A stretch of DNA of 64,000 nt from Microbacterium sp. SLBN-154. Lineage in GTDB: Bacteria; Actinomycetota; Actinomycetes; Actinomycetales; Microbacteriaceae. The notes under the pieces are model-generated. The model did not search any database. It saw only the letters and a list, made by a program, of their open reading frames with translations, and had not been told where the DNA came from. Numbering within the stretch: the stretch's first letter is position 1; the number at the start of each line of letters is the position of its first letter. The stretch covers positions 3,508,006 to 3,572,005 of the forward strand of contig NZ_VFNL01000001.1 in the NCBI RefSeq assembly GCF_006715565.1, in the 5' to 3' direction. The position numbers and the translations under genes were made by a program. Shown here piece after piece: positions 52,889 through 60,266 of this stretch.

Positions 52889-54568
52889 TCAGTTGCTTTC
52901 GGCGTAGCGCTCCTGCGCCGCGTTGACGATGTCGAGGTACGCGGGCATGTTCATGCCCTCGAGCTCGGCGACGTAGTCGTCCCACTCGTCCATCGACCGC
53001 TGGCCGAGGATGAAGGCCGAGGTGTTCTGCCAGACGTGATCCTTCAGTGAGGACTGGTAGAGAGAGACCTGCTCGCGCTCGATCTCGTTCAGCGGGGCCG
53101 GCGGCGGCAGCTCGAGGACGTCCTTCGACGACATCGACTCGACGAACTCCAGCGCTTCGGGCCGGAGCATCGACCGGTCGAGGGCGACGGTCGATCCGTG
53201 CACGAGGGTGAACACGCCGTTGGAGAATCCGTAGTCAGCCTGCAGGTTCTCCGGGGCGTCCGGGTTCAGACCCATCGCCGTGATGTTCTCGTTGAGCACC
53301 CAGGTATCCTCACCGTCCTTGTCGTAGGTCACGCCTTCGACACCCCACTTGGCGAACTCGAGCCCCTCGTCGGAGTAGTACAGCCAGTCGAGGAACTGCA
53401 GCATCGCCAGGAAGTTCTCCGACTCCGCGGCATCGGACGAGAGCATGAAGCCGCTCACGAGCCGCTGGCCCGACTGGAAGTTGTCACCGGCCGGTCCCGC
53501 GGGAACGCGGATCATGCCGATCTCGGCATCCGTGCCGAGCTCCTCGATCGTGGAACGGTATCGGACGATCTCCTGATCGTTCGTCCCCATCGCCAGCGCC
53601 TGACCCGACGCGAACTTCTGGAGAGCCTGGTCGTCGTCCTGAGTGATGGCCTCGGGGTCGAGCAGTCCCTCCTCCACGAGCATCGCGTAATACTCGACCA
53701 TGTCGCGATATCCGTCACTGGCCCCGGCGTATTCGAATTCCTCGCCGTTCCACCACAGACCCTGGCCGAAGCCCCATCCTCCGGTGGTGCCGAAGTTCGG
53801 CGACACGAAGCCGAGCGTCCCCTCGATCGGTCCATTGGCCGACCACCGGTCGGTCATCGGGTACAGGTCGGGATAGGCCTCTTTGACCGTGCGGAGCTGT
53901 TCGGCGAACTCCTCGAACGACTCGGGCTCGAGGCTGAGGCCCAGCTCCTCCCAGATGTCGGTGCGCACGGCGTAGGAGTATTCGGGCCGCGGCTCCTCAC
54001 GGAAGCCCGGGAAGAGGTAGTACTTGCCGTCCTCCTGGCGCAGGGCGTTGAGGTCGGGCTCCATCCCCCACTTCTCGACCTTGTCCATGTAGTTCGGCAT
54101 GTACTGGACGAAGTCGCTTGCGGGGAGGATCGCCCCACCCGCCACGAATGAGACTTCCTGGCCCGGGTAGGTCACCGAGACGATGTCGGGGGCGTCGCCC
54201 GCGCCGATCACGAGGGACTTGCGCTGATCCCACTCAGACAGGGGAGCGCTGACGATGTCGAAGGTGACGTTCTGGTTCGCCTCGAGCTCTTCGAACAGCA
54301 GCCAGTTGTCGTCGATCGGGTAGTTCGGGTGATCGCGGTAGAACAGGCCGAACTCGACGGGCTCGGTCGCGGAGAACGTGTCCCCCACCCCGTAGTCCTC
54401 CATCGCCCCGACATCCTTGCCGGTGAAGTCGAACTCGCCGCCTTCGGCGCTGCCACCGTCGTCGGAGGCGCCGCAGCCGGTCAGTACCAGGGCGCCGGCG
54501 GTGAGCAGCGCACCGGCGAGCATCGCGCCGCGTCGCGCGCTTCTCTTCGGTCGAATCTGCTGTGTCAT
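52889..54568 (-). CDS. ABC transporter substrate-binding lipoprotein (LplA-like)
   Basis: A 559-residue extracytoplasmic solute-binding protein. Lipoprotein signal with lipobox VLTGC, acylated Cys near residue 32. It is long, as in the LplA/aldouronate type. Stretches such as GDAPDIVSVTYPG and PGFREEPRPEYSYAVRTDIWEELGL are typical. Together with the two permeases it should bind xylo-oligosaccharides or aldouronic acids. Third in the operon, 40 nt after the second permease gene, and followed by a hairpin. Confidence 0.92.
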   Translation of the reverse strand: MTQQIRPKRSARRGAMLAGALLTAGALVLTGCGASDDGGSAEGGEFDFTGKDVGAMEDYGVGDTFSATEPVEFGLFYRDHPNYPIDDNWLLFEELEANQNVTFDIVSAPLSEWDQRKSLVIGAGDAPDIVSVTYPGQEVSFVAGGAILPASDFVQYMPNYMDKVEKWGMEPDLNALRQEDGKYYLFPGFREEPRPEYSYAVRTDIWEELGLSLEPESFEEFAEQLRTVKEAYPDLYPMTDRWSANGPIEGTLGFVSPNFGTTGGWGFGQGLWWNGEEFEYAGASDGYRDMVEYYAMLVEEGLLDPEAITQDDDQALQKFASGQALAMGTNDQEIVRYRSTIEELGTDAEIGMIRVPAGPAGDNFQSGQRLVSGFMLSSDAAESENFLAMLQFLDWLYYSDEGLEFAKWGVEGVTYDKDGEDTWVLNENITAMGLNPDAPENLQADYGFSNGVFTLVHGSTVALDRSMLRPEALEFVESMSSKDVLELPPPAPLNEIEREQVSLYQSSLKDHVWQNTSAFILGQRSMDEWDDYVAELEGMNMPAYLDIVNAAQERYAESN

Positions 54569-54608
54569 CGGGATTCCTTTCTGGGGGTGTGGATCGGGTG
54601 TCTTCGGG

Positions 54609-55559
54609 TCACTGCTTGACGGAGCCGAGCATGACGCCGGAGACGAAGTACTTCTGGATGAAGGGATAGAGACAGACGATCGGCAGCACCGTGAGCAGCA
54701 TCGTCACCGCCTTGACGTTCGCGGCGACCTGCGCCGATTCACCGGAGCCCATGCCCGCTCCGAGGGACTCGCCGCCCGTGGCAGCGGCCAGCAGGTTCCG
54801 CAGGTACACCGTCACCGGATACAGCTCGGATTGATCGAGGTAGAGGAAGGCGGTGAACCACGAATTCCAGAACGAGACGGCGTAGAAGAGCACCATCGTG
54901 GCGATGACGGCCTTGCTCAGCGGAAGGACGATGCGCAGCAGGATGCCGTACGTCGTCAGCCCGTCGATCGCCGCGGCCTCTTCGAGGTCCTCGGGGAAGT
55001 TCTCGAAAAAAGCCTTCATCACCAGGAGGTTGAAGATGCTGATCGCGTTCGGGATCACGATCGCCCAGATGGTGTTCTTGAACCCCAGGGTGTTGATCAG
55101 GATGTAGTTCGGAATGAGCCCGCCGTTGAAGAACATCGTGAACACGGCGATGCCGATGAAGAAGGCCCGCCCCTTGAGGTGCCGTTTCGACAGCGCGTAG
55201 GCGAACGACGTCGTGAGCACCATCGCGATGGCGGTCGCCACGACCGTATAGACCACCGTATTGCCGTAGTTCCGCCAGAACAGCGGGTCGCTCATGACAT
55301 ACCCGAACGTGGTGACGTTGAACCCCATGGGGATGAGATTCACCTGTCCGGAGTTGATGTACGCCTCGGAGCTGAACGCCTGGGCGACGACGTTCAGGAA
55401 GGGGTACAGGGTGATGAAGCAGATCGCCACGATGAGGACGGCGTTGATCACCCGGAACACCGTGTAGCTGCGGGAGTCCTTGATCCCCCCCTGCGTCGAC
55501 GGCCGGAAGATCCTGTCGGCACGGCGGCGGACCGGCGTGCGGATACTGGTGGTCACCAC
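54609..55559 (-). CDS. Carbohydrate ABC transporter permease (YtcP/LplC-like)
   Basis: A 316-residue inner-membrane permease with six helices. The EAA loop is EDLEEAAAIDGLTTYGILLRIVLPLSKA, which contacts the ATPase. C-terminal PFIQKYFVSGVMLGSVKQ is the family end. Second permease of the LplABC-type importer. Overlaps the first permease gene by 7 nt. No ATPase gene is in the locus, so a shared MsmX-type ATPase is needed. Confidence 0.92.
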   Translation of the reverse strand: MVTTSIRTPVRRRADRIFRPSTQGGIKDSRSYTVFRVINAVLIVAICFITLYPFLNVVAQAFSSEAYINSGQVNLIPMGFNVTTFGYVMSDPLFWRNYGNTVVYTVVATAIAMVLTTSFAYALSKRHLKGRAFFIGIAVFTMFFNGGLIPNYILINTLGFKNTIWAIVIPNAISIFNLLVMKAFFENFPEDLEEAAAIDGLTTYGILLRIVLPLSKAVIATMVLFYAVSFWNSWFTAFLYLDQSELYPVTVYLRNLLAAATGGESLGAGMGSGESAQVAANVKAVTMLLTVLPIVCLYPFIQKYFVSGVMLGSVKQ

Positions 55560-56566
55560 AGGCTCGTCCCCACTGCTCGGCGCGAGATCGCATTGGCGGA
55601 AAGAATCAGGGTCAGGCCGATGAGCGCCTCGAACAGGCCGATCGCCGTGGCATACGAGAAGTTGCTCGAGATGATGCCGACCCGATACAGGTACGTGGAT
55701 ATGACGTCGGCTGTCGGGTACAGCAGTGGGTTGTACAACAGCAGCACCTTCTCGAACCCGACGGCCATGAATGTGCCGATGTTGAGGATGAGCAGGACGA
55801 TCATCGTGGGTCGGATGCCCGGTAGCGTGACGTGCCAGATCTGGCGCCAGCGGTTGGCCCCGTCGATGCGTGCGGCCTCATAGAGCTGCGGATCGATGGT
55901 CGTGAGGGCCGCGAGGTAGAGGATCGTGCCCCAACCGACGGTCTGCCAGATCTCCGAGCTGACGTATATGGAGCGGAACCATTCGGGCAACTGCATGAAG
56001 GGGATGGCTTCGCCCCCGAAGAACTGGATCCCCTGGTTGATGGAGCCGCGGAGCGCGGTGAGCTGGAGCACCATGCCGGCGACGATGACGATCGACATGA
56101 AGTGGGGCAGGTAGGAGATGGACTGCGCGATGCGCTTGAAGCGCCGCGAACGCAGCTCATTGAACATCAGAGCGAGGATGATCGGCAGCGGGAACACGAT
56201 CGCGAGCGTCAACCCGCCCAGGATCACCGTGTTCCAGAACGCCCGCCAGAAGGTCGGGTCGTTGATGAACAGCTCCACGTAACGCAGTCCGACCCACTCG
56301 TCACCGAACATGCTCCCGCCGGGGCGGAAGCGGCGGAAGGCGATGACATTCCCCGCCATCGGCACATACCGGAAGATCAGCAGGAAGATGATGGGGAGAA
56401 CCAGCAGCGAGTAGAGGCGCCAGTCGCGCTTCAGCGCTTTGCGCCAGGTCCGGCGCTGCCTGGGCGGACGGGATCGCCGGCCGCGGTCGGTCTTGCGCTG
56501 CTGGTCCTCGGCTTCTTCGCGCAGCTCGATCGCGTCGGCGAGGACGACGTTGCTGTTGACGGACAC
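55553..56566 (-). CDS. ABC transporter permease (LplB-like)
   Basis: A 337-residue permease with a polar N-terminus of about 50 residues and six helices (LYSLLVLPIIFLLIFRYVPM, FWRAFWNTVILGGLTLAIVF and others). The EAA loop is YEAARIDGANRWRQIWHVTLPG. First gene of the operon; GTG start after AAAGGAG. It shares a divergent promoter region with the acetyl xylan esterase gene, including a LacI-type operator at 56676-56687. Confidence 0.92.
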   Translation of the reverse strand: MSVNSNVVLADAIELREEAEDQQRKTDRGRRSRPPRQRRTWRKALKRDWRLYSLLVLPIIFLLIFRYVPMAGNVIAFRRFRPGGSMFGDEWVGLRYVELFINDPTFWRAFWNTVILGGLTLAIVFPLPIILALMFNELRSRRFKRIAQSISYLPHFMSIVIVAGMVLQLTALRGSINQGIQFFGGEAIPFMQLPEWFRSIYVSSEIWQTVGWGTILYLAALTTIDPQLYEAARIDGANRWRQIWHVTLPGIRPTMIVLLILNIGTFMAVGFEKVLLLYNPLLYPTADVISTYLYRVGIISSNFSYATAIGLFEALIGLTLILSANAISRRAVGTSLW

Positions 56567-56615
56567 TGCGCTCCTTTGCGGGTGGTCATCTCTCAGAGAG
56601 GCCTGCGATCTCGCG

Positions 56616-56626
56616 GGAAAACTTTC
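56616..56626 (-). promoter_or_regulatory. CGAAANTTTCG-like element upstream of the permease genes
   Basis: On the minus strand CGAAAGTTTTC lies between the divergent permease and esterase genes. It matches the actinomycete xylanase-associated CGAAA-N-TTTCG motif except for the last two bases. Confidence 0.3.
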
Positions 56627-56675
56627 GACTTCCCGTGCGATACCCGATGACGCTAACCTCTGGAAGAATCGATGT

Positions 56676-56687
56676 CAACGTTTTCAT
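56676..56687 (+). promoter_or_regulatory. LacI-type operator between the permease and esterase genes
   Basis: CAACGTTTTCAT, a variant of the TAACGTTTACAT operator. It lies downstream of a possible -10 box TAACCT (56654-56659) for the esterase gene and upstream of the divergent transporter operon. Confidence 0.6.
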
Positions 56688-56751
56688 TCGATCTTGCTCC
56701 AGGGACGCCGCCGAGCCCGGCGGGTCACGAAACGATGGGAGAACCCCTGCA

Positions 56752-57750
56752 ATGGCGCGCTTCGACCTGCCGGAATCGCAACTCCGGACCTACCGTCCCG
56801 ACGTCCCTGAGCCGCCGGGCTTCGACTCCTTCTGGCGCGAGACGATCGCCGATGCCCGGGCGCAGGCCACCGGCGTCCGACGTACGCCGACGGCCGCTCC
56901 GCTGGATCTCGTGACCGTCGAGGACGTCGTCTTCTCCGGCTACGCGGGCGACCCCGTGCGGGCCTGGCTCGTCCTTCCCGCCGGTGCGCGCGAACCACTT
57001 CCCGCCGTCGTGGAGTTCGTCGGATACGGCCGAGGGCGCGGCCTGCCTCACGAGCGGCTCCACTGGCCCGCCGCCGGGTTCGCGCAGCTCATCGTCGACA
57101 CGCGAGGGCAGGGGGCGACGTGGGGCACCGGCGGGCAGACGGCGGATCCCCACGGGGCTGGGCCGGCGACCGCCGGCTTCCTCACCCGCGGGATCGACAA
57201 CCCCTTCGACTACTACTACCGACGGGTCTTCGCGGACGCGGTGCGCGCCGTCGACGCCCTCCGCGAGATGCCGGAGGTTGATCCGTCCCGGGTCGCGGTG
57301 ACAGGGAACAGCCAGGGCGGGGCGATCGCCATCGCGGCCGCCGGCCTGTCCGAGGGACTCGTGGGCGCGCTTCCCACCGTTCCGATCCTGTGCGACCTCC
57401 CCCGCGTGATCGGACTCACCGACGCCGATCCGCATGCCGAACTCACCCGCTACCTCGCGGTGCACCGCGACGCGACCCAGCGGGTCTTCGACACGCTGTC
57501 GTACTTCGACGGTGTGTCCTTCGCTCGCCGGGCGACAGCCCCGGCATTGTTCGGCGCTGCACTCATGGACACCATCGCGCCTCCCTCGGGCGTCTTCGCC
57601 GCCGCGAACCAGTGGGGGGCCGGCGCCGAGACGCTCACCTATGCCTGGAACGGACACGAGGCGGGCGAGGGCGCGCACTGGGTACGGCAGGCGGAATGGC
57701 TGCGTGCACGAGTGGCGCAGCTCGCCGCGGAGCCGGTGGCCACCCGATGA
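56752..57750 (+). CDS. Acetyl xylan esterase (AXE1/cephalosporin-C deacetylase family)
   Basis: A 332-residue alpha/beta hydrolase of the AXE1 family (CE7, about 320 residues). Nucleophile Ser187 in TGNSQGG, the aspartate in ALMDTIAPPS, and the histidine in NGHEAGEG. The segment RGQGATWGTGGQT is the CE7 RGQ motif. No signal peptide, so it deacetylates imported acetylated xylo-oligosaccharides in the cytoplasm, not the polymer. ATG at 56752 follows GGGAGAA. Coupled to the next gene by ATGA. Confidence 0.92.
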   Translation: MARFDLPESQLRTYRPDVPEPPGFDSFWRETIADARAQATGVRRTPTAAPLDLVTVEDVVFSGYAGDPVRAWLVLPAGAREPLPAVVEFVGYGRGRGLPHERLHWPAAGFAQLIVDTRGQGATWGTGGQTADPHGAGPATAGFLTRGIDNPFDYYYRRVFADAVRAVDALREMPEVDPSRVAVTGNSQGGAIAIAAAGLSEGLVGALPTVPILCDLPRVIGLTDADPHAELTRYLAVHRDATQRVFDTLSYFDGVSFARRATAPALFGAALMDTIAPPSGVFAAANQWGAGAETLTYAWNGHEAGEGAHWVRQAEWLRARVAQLAAEPVATR

Positions 57751-59063
57751 CGACGCCTCCGCCCCCGCGCCTGACACGCGATGCGCTCGTCGAGAGCGGT
57801 CGCGCGCGCCGCCCCGCGCCCATCAGGATGGTCCACATCGGCATCGGCGCCTTCCACCGAACGCATCAGGCCTGGTACACCTCCCGCGCCGGTGACGCCG
57901 CGGACTGGGGGATCGCCGGCTTCACCGGCCGCAGCCCCCGCATCGCTGATCAGCTGGCTGCTCAGGGCGGGGTGTACACCCTGGTCGAACGCGGGCGGGA
58001 GGGCGACCGCTTCCACATCATCGACAGCATCAGCGAAGCGCGCGCCTCTGCCGATCTCGACCGATTCGTCGACCTGGTCTCGGCACCCGCGACGTCGGTC
58101 GTCACCCTGACCGTCACCGAGGCCGGCTACCACCTCGGAGCCGACGGATACCTCGACACCGACCATCCCGACGTCGTCGCCGACCTGGCAGCCCTCCGGG
58201 GTGGCCGCCCGGCGCGTCTGAACACGACCGCGGCGCGGCTGGCCTTCGCGCTGCGCGATCGTGCCGCACGAGGAGCCGGCCCGATCGCCGTCGTGTCCTG
58301 CGACAATCTGCCCGCGAACGGCCGGACGCTCGAGCGCACCATCACCGACGTCGCCGCCGCGCTCGGCTGGGACACCACAGGATGGCCGGTGTCGTTCGTC
58401 TCCACGAGCGTCGATCGCATCACCCCCCACACGACCCCGGTCGACATCCGTGCGGTCGAAGACGCTCTCGGCTTCCGCGACGAGGCCGCTGTCGTGGCCG
58501 AACCGTTCTCTGACTGGGTCCTGGCCGGCGACTTCCCCGCAGGGCGCCCTCGATGGGAAGACGCCGGCGCCCGCTTCGTCGATGACATCGCCCCTTTCGA
58601 ACGCCGAAAGCTGTTGATGCTCAACGGCGGACATCTCGCGCTCGCGTTCCGGGGCCTGCTCCGGGGCTGCAATACGGTGGCCGAGGCCATGGGTGATCCG
58701 ACCTGCCGGGCTACCCTGGACCGGTTCTGGGACGAGGCGGAACGCGCCGTAGGACCCGGCGCGGACACGGCCGGCTACCGTCGTCAGCTCGTCGAGCGCT
58801 TCGAGAACGACCGCATCGCCCACCGTCTCGCCCAGATCGCTGTGGACACCGCGACGAAGGTGCGACTGCGGGTGCTGCCTGTCCTCTCGGCCGAGAGAGA
58901 GGTCGGGGGCCCGGCGGACGGCGCGCTCGGCGTCATCCGCGACTGGTCGGCCGGGGCTCGCCGTGGGGCGTTCCCGGCCGGGATCACGCGGCTCGACGAC
59001 CTGACGTCGAGCGCGACCCCCACCGACCGCGAACTGATCTCGGCCGCGATCGTCGCGGGCTGA
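57747..59063 (+). CDS. uxuB: Mannitol dehydrogenase family protein, fructuronate reductase type
   Basis: A 438-residue polyol dehydrogenase-family enzyme. The NAD-binding opening is HIGIGAFHRTHQAWYT, and the catalytic site contains FERRKLLMLNGGHLALAF (Lys, Asn and His) with SVDRITPHTT. In uronate catabolism it reduces D-fructuronate to D-mannonate, linking UxaC with ManD. Mannitol or arabitol dehydrogenase activity cannot be ruled out by sequence alone; the context supports UxuB. It overlaps the acetyl xylan esterase gene (ATGA). Confidence 0.85.
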   Translation: MTTPPPPRLTRDALVESGRARRPAPIRMVHIGIGAFHRTHQAWYTSRAGDAADWGIAGFTGRSPRIADQLAAQGGVYTLVERGREGDRFHIIDSISEARASADLDRFVDLVSAPATSVVTLTVTEAGYHLGADGYLDTDHPDVVADLAALRGGRPARLNTTAARLAFALRDRAARGAGPIAVVSCDNLPANGRTLERTITDVAAALGWDTTGWPVSFVSTSVDRITPHTTPVDIRAVEDALGFRDEAAVVAEPFSDWVLAGDFPAGRPRWEDAGARFVDDIAPFERRKLLMLNGGHLALAFRGLLRGCNTVAEAMGDPTCRATLDRFWDEAERAVGPGADTAGYRRQLVERFENDRIAHRLAQIAVDTATKVRLRVLPVLSAEREVGGPADGALGVIRDWSAGARRGAFPAGITRLDDLTSSATPTDRELISAAIVAG

Positions 59064-59134
59064 GTCGCCCCCTGCCCCGCGAAGGAGAGCGTGTGAACAT
59101 CGAGCTGGCGAGGGAAGACCGGCGGGGTGCGTCC

Positions 59135-59140
59135 TATGAT
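59135..59140 (+). promoter_or_regulatory. -10 box TATGAT for possible leaderless LacI transcript
   Basis: TATGAT ends 7 nt before the ATG at 59147. An alternative GTG at 59093 has a GAAGGAG ribosome site; both starts may be used. Confidence 0.5.
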
Positions 59141-59146
59141 CGCGCC

Positions 59147-60166
59147 ATGAGCACAAGCGGCGCGCGCGTCACGCTGGCGCAGCTGGCCGAGGAAGCCGGG
59201 GTGTCGATCGCGACGATGTCGAAGGTCCTCAACGGCCGGACGGATGTCGCCTCGGCGACCCGGGCACGGATCGAGCGGCTTCTGGCCGAGCACGGCTACA
59301 CCCGCCGCGCCGGCAACCGTCGGGGCGAGTACGTCGAGCTCGTCCTCCACGAACTCGAGCCCAGCTGGTCGACCGACCTCATCACCGGGGTCGAGACGGT
59401 CGCGGCGGCGTCGGGACTGTCGACCGTGCTCACGCTCAGCGGCGACCGGCATGCCCCCGGCGACGAGTGGATCGACGGCGTCCTGCGCCGAAGCCCGGCC
59501 GCCGTCGTCCTCGTCTTCTCCGACCTCGCGCCCGCCCATCGCGACAAGCTCAAGCGCCGCGGCATCCCGTTCGTCATCGTCGACCCGTCCGGCGATCCGG
59601 CCGCCGATGTGCCGGCGGTGGGGTCGGCGAACTGGACGGGAGGCCTGGTGGCGACCCGGCATCTGATCGAGCTCGGGCACCGACGGATCGCCGCGATCAC
59701 CGGCCCCTCCGATGCGATGTGCTCGCACGCCCGCCTCGACGGCTATCGCTCGGCGATGAACGCCGCGGGCCTGCCCGTCGACCCGGGCTGGGTGCGTTTC
59801 GGCGACTTCCACCCCTCGGGCGGTGAAGCGTGGGCCCGGGAACTCCTCGCACTCCCCGACCGGCCCACGGCGATCTTCGCCGGCAGCGACCTCCAGGCGA
59901 TCGGCGTCATCGCCGCAGCGCGCGGCGCGGGACTCGAGGTCCCGGCTGATCTCTCCGTCGTCGGATACGACGACATCGCGCTCGCGCGCTGGTTCAGCCC
60001 GCAGCTGACGACGGTGCATCAGCCGCTGCGCCGCATGGGAGAGGAGGCCACCCGACTGGCACTCCGCCTCGGCGCGGGCGGGCACCCCGAGACGCTGCGG
60101 ATGGACCTGGCCACCCACCTCGTGGTGAGGGAGAGCACGGCGCCCGCACCACCTCTCGAAACTTAA
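59147..60166 (+). CDS. LacI family transcriptional regulator, second copy
   Basis: A 339-residue LacI/GalR repressor: HTH VTLAQLAEEAGVSIATMSKVLNGRTDVASATRARIERLLAEHGY, then the ligand-binding domain (LVLHELEPSWSTDLITGVE, GHRRIAAITGP, LSVVGYDDIALARWFSPQLTTVHQP). The hinge region is unusual (TRRAGNRRGEYVELVLHE). Start 59147 fits the usual LacI N-terminus and a leaderless promoter; GTG 59093 would add 18 residues and has its own ribosome site. Lies between uxuB and the GH10 xylanase gene; the operator at 60180 is just downstream of its stop. Confidence 0.88.
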   Translation: MSTSGARVTLAQLAEEAGVSIATMSKVLNGRTDVASATRARIERLLAEHGYTRRAGNRRGEYVELVLHELEPSWSTDLITGVETVAAASGLSTVLTLSGDRHAPGDEWIDGVLRRSPAAVVLVFSDLAPAHRDKLKRRGIPFVIVDPSGDPAADVPAVGSANWTGGLVATRHLIELGHRRIAAITGPSDAMCSHARLDGYRSAMNAAGLPVDPGWVRFGDFHPSGGEAWARELLALPDRPTAIFAGSDLQAIGVIAAARGAGLEVPADLSVVGYDDIALARWFSPQLTTVHQPLRRMGEEATRLALRLGAGGHPETLRMDLATHLVVRESTAPAPPLET

Positions 60167-60179
60167 GTGGAGAGTTTCG
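60157..60179. promoter_or_regulatory. Inverted repeat CGAAACT-N9-AGTTTCG upstream of xylanase
   Basis: The 7-bp arms are perfect, and the repeat overlaps the LacI stop codon. It resembles the actinomycete CGAAA-N-TTTCG motif but with a wider spacer. Adjacent to the LacI-type operator at 60180-60191. Confidence 0.4.
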
Positions 60180-60191
60180 TAACGTTTCCAT
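60180..60191 (+). promoter_or_regulatory. LacI-type operator upstream of the GH10 xylanase
   Basis: TAACGTTTCCAT, 76 bp before the GTG start of the GH10 gene, matches the operator-like sites at 41009, 45209 and 56676. Confidence 0.65.
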
Positions 60192-60266
60192 GAGGAAGAC
60201 CCTCGGACGCTCTGCGCGCACATAGGTTTGCGACCACGACAAACCCCCGCGCAAAGGAGCGTATTC

